The notes beneath the pieces were generated by a model. It saw nothing but the letters and a program-made list of their open reading frames with translations. It did not search any database and had not been told where the DNA came from. Shown one piece after another: positions 27,379 to 34,856 of a stretch of 64,000 nucleotides of DNA. Source of the stretch: Caldilineaceae bacterium (GTDB lineage: Bacteria > Chloroflexota > Anaerolineae > Caldilineales > Caldilineaceae); the NCBI GenBank assembly GCA_022827195.1, contig JAJDTL010000018.1:62001-126000 (forward strand), read 5' to 3'. Numbering within the stretch: the first letter of the stretch is position 1; each line of letters begins with the position of its first letter. Both the position numbers and the translations under genes were made by a program.

Positions 27379-27408
27379 TTGTCCTGACAACTGCTCTCGT
27401 TATATAAT
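27379..27408 (+). promoter_or_regulatory. Probable promoter of the chelatase gene
   Basis: TTGTCC (27379-27384) and a perfect TATAAT (27403-27408) are separated by 18 bases on the plus strand. The start codon of the chelatase gene is 224 bases downstream. The promoter overlaps nothing of the leftward ECF promoter, but the two lie only 12 bases apart. Confidence 0.5.
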
Positions 27409-27631
27409 GTAGCCGATTTGCGGCGCGGCATTCTGTCATGACACTGACCACCCGCTGACATTTTTGCGCCGGTCCGCGACTGGCGCGTCAGCTATCGGTT
27501 GAAACCTGTTGGGCAAACTGCTGGGCCTGTTTTGCCGCCCGTTCGGCATTCAGATGGTGCGCGATGTCCGTTGATTTGCGTCCAAGTCTCATCCCATCTG
27601 CCGGCTGAACCCTTGAAAGGAACGGACAACG

Positions 27632-28750
27632 ATGCAAGTCATCTATCCATTCACGGCGATCGTCGGCCAGGAGCGCATGAAACGGGCGCTGATACTGAAC
27701 GCGGTCCACCCACTTATCGGCGGCGTGTTGATCAGAGGCGAACGCGGCACGGCCAAGTCGACCGCGGCCCGCGGACTGGCAGCGCTCTTGCCCCCTATGG
27801 AAGCGGTGGAAGGATGCCCCTTCGCCTGCTACCCCGATGATCCGGTCGGCCTTTGCCATGTTTGCCAAGCGGGCGCCAGCAATGGCCAGTTGAAGGGCGG
27901 TCACCGAAACACGCCCTTTATCGATCTGCCGGTCAGCGCGACCGAGGACCGCGTGGTAGGCACATTGGATATTGAGAAGGCGATTCGCCAGGGTGAGCGC
28001 CATTTTGAGCCCGGGATCCTGGCTGCGGCCAACCGCGGCATCCTATACGTGGACGAAGTCAATCTGCTCGACGATCACGTGGTGGACCTGCTGCTCGACA
28101 GTGCGGCAATGGGCGTCAATGTGGTGGAGCGCGAAGGGATCAGCGTGCAGCATCCGGCTCGGTTCGTGCTGGTAGGCTCTATGAATCCTGAAGAGGGCGA
28201 CTTGAGACCCCAACTCCTCGACCGTTTCGCGCACGCGGTCGATGTGATAGGAATTGACGAGCCGAGGGCGCGAGTCGAAATCTTGCGGCGGCGCACTCGT
28301 TTTGAACAAGACGCTGACCGCTTCACTGAAGACTTCGCTGACGAAGCTCGCAGCCTAGGGGAACGCATCATCCAGGCCCGGCGACGGTACGACAAGGTCA
28401 GTTACACCGACAAAGACCTCTACACCATCGCCGCCCTCACCAGCAGCTTCAATGTTGACGGGCATCGAGCCGATCTCGTCATTCTGAATACCGCCCGCGC
28501 ACAGGCTGCGTTCGAGGGGAGGGAGGACATCACCGACAGGGACATTTTGTTGTCGGCAGAGTTGGCCCTTCCGCACCGGATGAAAAAGCAGCCGTTCCAG
28601 GACAACGCACTGCAGCCGGAACAGCTTGAGGCCAACATGCGCCAGGCCCGCGCCGAAGCCGAGGAGAACGAGGAGTCGATGGAAGAGGCGGACGGCGATG
28701 CGGCTTCAATGGAAAAAAAAGTGACGAGGGTGATGACTCCGAGGAACTAG
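27632..28750 (+). CDS. chlI: Magnesium/cobalt chelatase AAA+ subunit I-like protein (zero-frame product)
   Basis: The 372-residue zero-frame product is an AAA+ ATPase of the ChlI/BchI type. Walker A is GERGTAKST at 36-44, Walker B is ILYVDE at about 137-142, the sensor-1 block is LVGSMNPEEGDLRPQLLDRFAH and the C-terminal helical lid follows. A four-cysteine insert (Cys62, Cys66, Cys75, Cys78) could bind metal or form disulfides. The frame ends just after an acidic stretch and an A8 run, whereas the frame one base back continues into a ChlD-type tail. Small plus medium chelatase subunits insert Mg or Co into tetrapyrroles together with ChlH or CobN, which is not in the window. ATG 27632 has AAAGGA nearby. 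Confidence 0.9.
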   Translation: MQVIYPFTAIVGQERMKRALILNAVHPLIGGVLIRGERGTAKSTAARGLAALLPPMEAVEGCPFACYPDDPVGLCHVCQAGASNGQLKGGHRNTPFIDLPVSATEDRVVGTLDIEKAIRQGERHFEPGILAAANRGILYVDEVNLLDDHVVDLLLDSAAMGVNVVEREGISVQHPARFVLVGSMNPEEGDLRPQLLDRFAHAVDVIGIDEPRARVEILRRRTRFEQDADRFTEDFADEARSLGERIIQARRRYDKVSYTDKDLYTIAALTSSFNVDGHRADLVILNTARAQAAFEGREDITDRDILLSAELALPHRMKKQPFQDNALQPEQLEANMRQARAEAEENEESMEEADGDAASMEKKVTRVMTPRN

Positions 28751-28758
28751 ATTCCTCG
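28713..28758 (+). promoter_or_regulatory. Putative -1 frameshift signal joining chlI and chlD frames
   Basis: Eight adenines (28713-28720) are read in frame zero as (GA)A AAA AAA, a perfect slippery heptamer for -1 slippage. Nineteen bases downstream CGAGGAA (28740-28746) and TTCCTCG (28752-28758) form a perfect 7-bp hairpin with loop CTAGA that contains the zero-frame TAG. Slippage gives a 686-residue ChlI-ChlD protein. A sequencing indel in the homopolymer is the main alternative. Confidence 0.7.
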
Positions 28759-29691
28759 CCTGAGAGCGGCGAAGGCGGCGTGGCACAGCCGGACGCGGCT
28801 CCTCAGCAGAGTTCATCACCCGGAGACGAAAAAGGGGCACGCAAACCGGTCGACGTCGGTGAGGTGTTCGAAGCGCGAAAGTTGGACACGCCGCTCGACA
28901 AGATGACGCGCGAGAAGTCCGGCAAGCGCTCATACAGCCGAACGGACCGCAAGCGCGGCCGCTACATCAAGGCCCGACCGGCCCACGACAAGATAGACGA
29001 CATCGCCTTCGACGCCACGTTGCGTAACGCCGCCCCCCACCAGAAAAAGCGGCACGAGAGCGGCGAGAGCGACTTGGCGCTGCAGCTGCGCATGTCCGAT
29101 CTGCAGCGGAAAATCCGCGTCCGGCGAACGGGCAACCTCATTCTTTTCGTCGTTGATGCCAGTTGGTCAATGGCGGCGAGTGAACGCATGGAAGCGACCA
29201 AGGGCGCAATCTTCAGTTTGCTGGTTGAGGCTTATCAGCGCCGTGACCAGGTCGGCTTGGTCGTCTTCCAGCGCGACAAGGCCCGCGTTGTGTTGCCGCC
29301 GACAAACAGTGTAGAGCTGGCGGAAAAGGCGCTGCAAGATCTTCCCGTGGGCGGCAAGACGCCGTTGAGCAGCGGCCTGCTGGCGACCTGGCAAGTGGTG
29401 GAGAACGCCCAGCGCAGGGATCCTGAGCTGCGACCGCTGGTGATGCTTCTGACCGACGGGGCCGGCAACGTGAGCATGACGGGGATGCCCGCGCAGGAGG
29501 AGGCGATGAAGATGGCAACGCTTTTCGCCAACGAAGAAGTGCGTACGATCGTCATCAACATGGAACACATGGCATTTGACCGCGGGCTGGCCCAGGCCCT
29601 GGCGGAACAGATGGGCGGCGTCTGCTACAATTTGCCCGACCTGAGGGCCGACACGCTTCTCAATACGGTCAAGCGGGAGATCGGTGGGTAG
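28720..29691 (+). CDS. chlD: ChlD/CobT-like part of the chelatase, read in the -1 frame
   Basis: This frame supplies the rest of a medium chelatase subunit (323 residues after the shift). An acidic, Pro/Ser-rich linker is followed by a basic stretch (RTDRKRGRYIKARP) and a von Willebrand/integrin-I domain. That domain has the MIDAS motif DASWS at about residues 509-513 of the fused protein and the later LLTDGAGN. It ends YNLPDLRADTLLNTVKREIGG, as ChlD-type proteins do. Fused length of 686 fits the D subunit. Independent initiation at GTG 28780 would also be possible but has only a weak ribosome-binding site, and it would leave a protein without its AAA+ domain. Confidence 0.85.
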   Translation, partial: SDEGDDSEELDSSPESGEGGVAQPDAAPQQSSSPGDEKGARKPVDVGEVFEARKLDTPLDKMTREKSGKRSYSRTDRKRGRYIKARPAHDKIDDIAFDATLRNAAPHQKKRHESGESDLALQLRMSDLQRKIRVRRTGNLILFVVDASWSMAASERMEATKGAIFSLLVEAYQRRDQVGLVVFQRDKARVVLPPTNSVELAEKALQDLPVGGKTPLSSGLLATWQVVENAQRRDPELRPLVMLLTDGAGNVSMTGMPAQEEAMKMATLFANEEVRTIVINMEHMAFDRGLAQALAEQMGGVCYNLPDLRADTLLNTVKREIGG

Positions 29692-29779
29692 GCGGAAGCG
29701 GACCGCCGCTTGACCGGGGAGCCGCCGCGAAGGTTAGTTATAGACCAATCCAAATTTTTCGCATAGTGAGAAGATCGCG

Positions 29780-31141
29780 ATGACAATTGGTGCGGGCAGG
29801 CAAGGCGACGCGCCAGCTCTGAAAGGCTCGTGGGAGGGGCTGCATGCCGAAGCCGTTGCGCTGTCTCGGCAGGGAAATGACGAGGCAATTGACAAACTAG
29901 GCTACCTGATCGAACGGCTGACCGGTCTGCCCGAAGCCCGCCGCATGGCCCAGGAGGCCAGGCTGCAGACGATACTGGAGCAGAGTGTTCTCGGTCTGCA
30001 ATCGCACTTTGCACGGCGACACCGTCTCGAAGAGATGGCTGCCGCCAGTGAAGAGATTTTGGAGATTCTGAGCGAAGACGCCCGGTCCCTCTGGCGCGAA
30101 AACCAGGCGCGAGCCCACTGGTGGCAGGGCCGGCACGAGTCCGCGGTCGGTATTCTGCGTGCGGAGGTGGACAAGCTGCCGTTCGAGGTGGAGTTGCGCT
30201 GGCTGCTGTTTTCGGTGCTGGTCGATGCCGGTGACATCGACGAGGCTGACCGTGTTAAGTTTTCCCTGTTGGACAAGCTGGCCGGCCTTTTCCAGGAAAA
30301 GGGTCTGGCCGACGTGGATCTCGCAGATGAACACACACAGCTCTCGCTGAAGGAGCAGCTCGCCGGAGGAGAGAGCGACGATCAGGTCTCGCTGCAGTTC
30401 GGCCTTTTGCACTTTCTGAACGCCAGTGTGGAGATTGAACGGGGAAACTGGCAGGAAGCGCTGGATGCGTTTGGCTCGGCGGCGAAGCTATCTGATGCAT
30501 ATCGCGAACGCTGGCACTTGATCTACCGGCCGCTTGTGGTCAACCGCCAGGCAAGGCTGGCGCAGCGGGCGCTCAACCGGGAAAAGTCGCCAGCGTCTCA
30601 AGGGTTCTGGCGCGGCCTTTCCGGCTTCTATGCCGGCGACCGGCAGGGCGCGGCCGCGGAATGGAGGCGAGTGACGCAGATTTCGCTCGACGAGGTTACG
30701 GTTCCCTCGGTTGGCGATTGGATCCTGGCCCACTACTACCTCGACGCGCCCCAACTCCCAGGCCAGGCTGTTGAGGACGTTGAAGACTTACAAACTGAAG
30801 CGAGCCCCGGCATTGGCGGCGATCAGGGCGCATTGACCGATACCGGGCGGAAAGGGCTGCAAGTTGCATTGAATCTGTTGGGACAGCGGGATACGCGACG
30901 CGATCCGCTCGTGCTTGGCTTGGCCGCGCTCGGGTGGGGAATGGCCGGAAACAACGAGCATCTTCACCGCAACCTGCGCCACTCTGTCGAGCTGCTGCGC
31001 GGCTCGCTTCAGGACAATAAGCTGGCGGTATTTAACTGGTACTTCTTCCATGATCTGCTTTCGCCGGAGGATTTTGCGGGTGTGGAGCAGTTCTTCCACG
31101 TGCCGAAGGCGGAAAGCAGGACAGAGTTCCCGAAACAGTAA
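29780..31141 (+). CDS. Uncharacterised helical-repeat (TPR-like) protein
   Basis: The 453-residue protein is soluble and mostly alpha-helical. Alternating Ala/Leu/Trp patterns such as ARAHWWQGRHESAVGILRAEV, LLHFLNASVEIERGNWQEALDAFGSAAKL and FWRGLSGFYAGDRQGAAAEW suggest degenerate tetratricopeptide repeats. No catalytic motif is seen. It starts 88 bases after the chelatase gene on the same strand and may be co-transcribed. A scaffold role for the chelatase or for an unrelated complex is speculation. Confidence 0.7.
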   Translation: MTIGAGRQGDAPALKGSWEGLHAEAVALSRQGNDEAIDKLGYLIERLTGLPEARRMAQEARLQTILEQSVLGLQSHFARRHRLEEMAAASEEILEILSEDARSLWRENQARAHWWQGRHESAVGILRAEVDKLPFEVELRWLLFSVLVDAGDIDEADRVKFSLLDKLAGLFQEKGLADVDLADEHTQLSLKEQLAGGESDDQVSLQFGLLHFLNASVEIERGNWQEALDAFGSAAKLSDAYRERWHLIYRPLVVNRQARLAQRALNREKSPASQGFWRGLSGFYAGDRQGAAAEWRRVTQISLDEVTVPSVGDWILAHYYLDAPQLPGQAVEDVEDLQTEASPGIGGDQGALTDTGRKGLQVALNLLGQRDTRRDPLVLGLAALGWGMAGNNEHLHRNLRHSVELLRGSLQDNKLAVFNWYFFHDLLSPEDFAGVEQFFHVPKAESRTEFPKQ

Positions 31142-31206
31142 AGAGCGTCACTCCATCTCCCGCATCGCCTTCTTGAGCGATCCATTATCCCACTGAAGGT
31201 TTTCCC

Positions 31207-31896
31207 TCAATTCCCATATTTGTGAAGGACGCCGGCGTACGAGACCGGCCGGATGCGCTTGCGCCACTTCGCCCAGGTGCTCATAAGATGGGGCCAGAAC
31301 GGGCTCTCCTTGCCCGCCGGCCTGGCCTGGTGCAGCGCGTCGATGAATGACTCAGGGTCGTCTTCGAAGGGTGGCATCTCAACGTAGCAATGTCCCAGCT
31401 CAAAGGGAATATGCGCGTCGCTTCCTGCGGTTGTCAGCAAGTTGTGCTCTTGTGCCAGCGCCAGCGCGGCCTGATTGTCGGCCGCGCGAACGCAGCGGGC
31501 GTTGCGGACCTCGATCGCGTCGACCAGGTCGATCACTTCCAAAACGTTGTCCATACCCATCGCCGAATTGCGCAGCGAGTCGAGGGGATGAGGAATGGCG
31601 ATCACAGCGCCCTGCGCGCGCAGGCGTCTGATAGTCTCCTGAGGCGAAAGGCCGGGCGGCACCTTTTCCTTCACGAAGTAGGCGATCAGTTCACCGCGCG
31701 TCGTCTTGATCTCTTCGCCGACAATGATCAGATCAGGCGCCAGCTCCTTGGCTCGCAATGCACCAGCCAGGTTGTCGTGCTCCGTAATTGCCAGCTTGTC
31801 CAGGCCGATGCTGCGAGCGCGCGCAATTGCCGTTTCGGGCCGCGTGAGGCAGTCCTTGCTGAATATGGTATGTGAGTGCAGGTCAACTTTCCACAT
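31207..31896 (-). CDS. PHP-domain phosphoesterase
   Basis: The 229-residue protein has the four PHP motifs: VDLHSHT at 4-10, ITEHDN near 36, a conserved glutamate with IPHPLD near 98-103, and GSDAHIPFELG near 163. PHP enzymes use three metals to hydrolyse phosphoesters; relatives include the RNase AM/YciV group and histidinol phosphatases. ATG 31896 gives the family start MWKVDLHSHT. ATG 31911 in the same frame adds five residues and has no better ribosome-binding site. It converges with the TPR-like gene. Confidence 0.87.
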   Translation of the reverse strand: MWKVDLHSHTIFSKDCLTRPETAIARARSIGLDKLAITEHDNLAGALRAKELAPDLIIVGEEIKTTRGELIAYFVKEKVPPGLSPQETIRRLRAQGAVIAIPHPLDSLRNSAMGMDNVLEVIDLVDAIEVRNARCVRAADNQAALALAQEHNLLTTAGSDAHIPFELGHCYVEMPPFEDDPESFIDALHQARPAGKESPFWPHLMSTWAKWRKRIRPVSYAGVLHKYGN

Positions 31897-31946
31897 GGGC
31901 CTAAAGGGCATGGTGGACAGGTCGCAGGAGGTTCAACTGTCGTGAC

Positions 31947-32927
31947 TCAGTTCGCCGGCTTCTCGCTTTCTCGACTGGTAAGCAAGTAAGGCCACAACGC
32001 CAGGCATACGAGGCCGATTGCAACGGCGAACCAAAGCGTCAGGAAGCGGATCAACAGCGCCGCGGCCGCGGCTTCGGAGCGGGTCAACATCAGGATTTGC
32101 GAACTAAGCGCAGCGAGCGAGCCTTCGACGCCGCCCAGGCCGCCGGGCGTGGCCACCACAGCGCCGACGACCGCACTGATGTTGAAGATTGAGACCGACG
32201 CCAGCATCGTGTCGAAGCCGGCCGCCACTTCGAATCCCAACATCAACAGGTAGAAGGCCAGGCCCTGGATTGCCCAGCTGACGAGGCCGACAAGAACCGA
32301 AATCAGCAGGTACTTGGGCTTCAGTATATGGTAGCTGCTCTCGTAAAACGCGGCCAGCTTGTCAGCGAATCGGTTAACGAACGGGATGCGGTGGCCTATG
32401 GACAGGCAGGCCTTCGCCAGCGGTCTGATCTGTATGCAGACGATGATGGCGACGATCCCTGTTAGCGCCAGAATCGCTGCCGCCCGGATGGCTGCATCGT
32501 CAACGACCAGCAGGCCGATTCCTGCCAGCAGGATCATCGCGAGTCCGTCGGTCATCCGTTCGGCCAGCACTACGGGAGCTACGACCGAAACGGGAACGCC
32601 GCAGACATTGCGGACCATGAAGGCGCGCAAAAATTCGCCTACTTTCCCGGGCGTCATTGTCATTAGGAAGCTGACGCCGTATATGCGAGCGCTCTGGCCA
32701 AATCTGATTGGAGCGTTGATCAGGCGCAGGTACCAGTGCCACTTCAGCAGTCGAACGCCGAAGTTTACCAGAGTCAAGCCCAGTGCTGGCGGAAGCCAGA
32801 TCCAAGGAAAGGCTGCCAACTTGGCCGACAGTTGGCGCCAGTCGCCGTAGAGGATCAGCGCCATATAGACAATGAGAGCAAGCAGCAACGACCAGAGGAA
32901 CTGAATGCCCAACCGCTTTCGGTCCAT
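31947..32927 (-). CDS. Lysylphosphatidylglycerol synthase/flippase-domain membrane protein (UPF0104)
   Basis: The 326-residue protein has about eight transmembrane helices and the UPF0104 pattern. Visible blocks are LLKWHWYLRLINAPI near 60, FLMTMTPGKVGEFLRAFMVR near 90-109, VVLAERMTDGLAMILLAGIG, and AVVGAVVATPGGLGGVEGSLAAL near 260. Family members include the flippase half of MprF and the archaeal dolichol-sugar protein AglD, so transfer of a lipid across the membrane is likely; the lipid is unknown. It has its own promoter overlapping the end of menH. Confidence 0.85.
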   Translation of the reverse strand: MDRKRLGIQFLWSLLLALIVYMALILYGDWRQLSAKLAAFPWIWLPPALGLTLVNFGVRLLKWHWYLRLINAPIRFGQSARIYGVSFLMTMTPGKVGEFLRAFMVRNVCGVPVSVVAPVVLAERMTDGLAMILLAGIGLLVVDDAAIRAAAILALTGIVAIIVCIQIRPLAKACLSIGHRIPFVNRFADKLAAFYESSYHILKPKYLLISVLVGLVSWAIQGLAFYLLMLGFEVAAGFDTMLASVSIFNISAVVGAVVATPGGLGGVEGSLAALSSQILMLTRSEAAAAALLIRFLTLWFAVAIGLVCLALWPYLLTSRESEKPAN

Positions 32928-32988
32928 AGCCTTCTTTGATTGGAGTTGGGCAACGAGGTTTCATGATTCTTCGCCCATTTTGGGATAC

Positions 32989-33018
32989 ATTATACCCCCG
33001 TGGAGAAGAAAGATTCAA
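32989..33018 (-). promoter_or_regulatory. Promoter of the flippase-like gene
   Basis: On the minus strand TTGAAT (33018-33013) and a perfect TATAAT (32994-32989) are separated by 18 bases. The start codon is about 62 bases downstream. The element begins two bases after the menH stop codon, so the gene can be expressed apart from the men cluster. Confidence 0.5.
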
Positions 33019-33019
33019 T

Positions 33020-33898
33020 TCAGTTGCTATTCTCGATCTCCTTGCTTGCCACTGCACGTCTCCTGTGCGGCTCGCGGGAATCGCCGTCGCAGTACCGCCA
33101 GAAGCTGAGTACATTGCAGCCGAAAGCGCTTGGTCGCTCCAGGTGGACGTTGTGACCCGTTTGGGGTATGACGACGAAGTTGGCGTTGGGTATCAGGTTC
33201 GCCATTTCCTGGTTGACTGCGACGTATTTCCGGTCGTCTCCCCCCGCGAGCAGGAGAGTCGGTGCGGCCAGAGCTGGCAGGCGGGGGCGCAAATCGGGTT
33301 GGGCACCCGCACCAATCCCGCGCAGGCTGTTTGCCAGGCCCGCGGGTCTGTTTCTCAGGCGTTGCGCCCGCAACTGTCGCCGCTGTTGGGCGGACAGAAG
33401 TTTCCACTGGTTTTTCCACAACGGTAGGGACTCCCAAACGTCGACAAAAGCCGCGATTCCTTCGCGCTCGATGCGGTCCGCCAGGTCGTTGTCGCGTTCG
33501 CGCCGTTGTGCCCGCTCGGATTCCGTCGCCAGCCCGGGAGACGCGCTTTCGAGCGTCAATGACCGTACCTGCGCCGGGTAGTTCTGCGCGAAGTAGAGCG
33601 CCAGTCTGCCGCCCATCGAGTAGCCCAGGATGTGGACGGGATCGTCGGTGTTGGCGTCCAGCAGTGAGGACAGGTCCCCTGCCGCGCGCTCCATCCGGTA
33701 CCGGTCGGGGCGGGCCGGCGCCGGCGAGCTGCCGTGGCCAAGCAGGTCCGGAGCGAGCACGCGATAGCCGGCGGCGGAGAAGGCCTCAGCCTGTGTCGCC
33801 CAGCTGCCGCCGTATCCGGTGAATCCGTGCAAAAGCACGGCCGGTGGAGAGGAGGCGCATCCCCAACTGTGCAGATGTAAGATTTGTCCTGGAGTCAT
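33020..33898 (-). CDS. menH: 2-succinyl-6-hydroxy-2,4-cyclohexadiene-1-carboxylate synthase
   Basis: The 292-residue alpha/beta hydrolase carries the MenH-type nucleophile elbow GYSMGGRLALYFA near residues 93-105, the oxyanion block LLHGFTGYGGSW near 22-33 and the catalytic histidine in PQTGHNVHLE near 255. MenH removes pyruvate from SEPHCHC in menaquinone synthesis. Position next to menE, menB, menD and menF supports the name. ATG 33898 starts MTPGQILHLHSWG with AAGG upstream; a GTG at 33937 is in frame but unlikely. It is 79 bases after the PhyH-like gene. A generic hydrolase is the alternative. Confidence 0.85.
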   Translation of the reverse strand: MTPGQILHLHSWGCASSPPAVLLHGFTGYGGSWATQAEAFSAAGYRVLAPDLLGHGSSPAPARPDRYRMERAAGDLSSLLDANTDDPVHILGYSMGGRLALYFAQNYPAQVRSLTLESASPGLATESERAQRRERDNDLADRIEREGIAAFVDVWESLPLWKNQWKLLSAQQRRQLRAQRLRNRPAGLANSLRGIGAGAQPDLRPRLPALAAPTLLLAGGDDRKYVAVNQEMANLIPNANFVVIPQTGHNVHLERPSAFGCNVLSFWRYCDGDSREPHRRRAVASKEIENSN

Positions 33899-33977
33899 GA
33901 ACGGGACCTTGGATTGGTCGCGACTCAGTTGCCGCACCTAGTGGGTACGCGGAGAGCGACTCGCTTTCCGACCCGAA

Positions 33978-34856
33978 TCAGTCAATTCGCCAGCGCTCTT
34001 CTTCGGGCCGCGCGAGTGGGAAGTCGGAGCCCACCAGCTCTTCGCCGTCCTTCACCCTGAAATTCGGAATCAGTGGATGGTTCGGCGCCTGGTCCAGTCG
34101 AGCGTGCACGCCCTCGGCCATGTAGATGATGACGTGGGCGCGTCGCTGGCGCTCGGTCACATTGGCCGGCGTGGCGTGAAAGTTCAGGCTGTGATGAAAC
34201 ATGCACTCGCCCGCCTTCAAAGCAACCGGGCGTCCAGTCGATGCCGGTTCGTAGGCCATCTTCTCCCGTTCCGACTCTTCCCATTCAAGTCCCTGGGCTT
34301 CGGCGGCGGCGCGGGCTTCCAGCTCTGCCGCGTAGGATTCCAACCCGAAGCGGGGATCGCGATGACTGCCGGGGACAACGTGCATGCAGCCGTTTTCAGG
34401 TGTGGCGTCGTCGAGGGCGATCCAGCATGTGACGATGCGCGGCTCAAGTATCGGCCAGTTATAGAAGTCCTGGTGGTAGCGGAAATGACCGTTGTCGTGG
34501 GGCGGCTTGGAAATGATGTGATCGTGCCACAGCCGCACTCTGGGCGATTCCAGCAGGGCACAGGCTGCGCCTGCGATTTCGGGGTGGTGCAACAGCCGCT
34601 CATAGATCGGTTCGCGCTTCCACATGTTTACGTATTGGGTAAGGATGCGCGGCCTCTTCGCTTCCTCTTCGCTTTCGTCGCCGCGGCGGTGGCCGAACTT
34701 GAACTCGATCTCCGAATCGTCGCCCCCTGCCATCTCAACCGCGATCACGTTGTCGAGGGCGGTACGCAGCGCTTCAACCTCCTCCTGTTCCAGCACCTTG
34801 CCGTAGCTCAAATAGCCGTTCTCAGCAAAGTAGTCGATCTGATCCTGGGTGATCAT
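33978..34856 (-). CDS. Phytanoyl-CoA dioxygenase (PhyH) family protein
   Basis: The 292-residue protein is a non-haem Fe(II)/2-oxoglutarate oxygenase. The HxD metal pair is His128 and Asp130 (RYHQDF), and the distal His is probably His227 in FHATPAN. WIALDDATPENGCMHVVPGSHRD is the family core and a later Arg in RQRRAH may bind 2-oxoglutarate. Its start overlaps the menE stop by four bases (ATGA), so it is translationally coupled to a menaquinone gene. The substrate is unknown; a quinone-related hydroxylation is one inference, an unrelated passenger is another. Confidence 0.88.
   Translation of the reverse strand: MITQDQIDYFAENGYLSYGKVLEQEEVEALRTALDNVIAVEMAGGDDSEIEFKFGHRRGDESEEEAKRPRILTQYVNMWKREPIYERLLHHPEIAGAACALLESPRVRLWHDHIISKPPHDNGHFRYHQDFYNWPILEPRIVTCWIALDDATPENGCMHVVPGSHRDPRFGLESYAAELEARAAAEAQGLEWEESEREKMAYEPASTGRPVALKAGECMFHHSLNFHATPANVTERQRRAHVIIYMAEGVHARLDQAPNHPLIPNFRVKDGEELVGSDFPLARPEEERWRID

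Larger units (their letters stand above)
27310..27631. other. Divergent intergenic region between the ECF sigma operon and the chelatase gene
   Basis: It holds the ECF-type promoter reading left and a sigma-70-type promoter reading right, both given separately. The right-hand transcript would have a leader of about 215 bases. I looked for a cobalamin-riboswitch B12 box in it and saw none. Confidence 0.5.
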
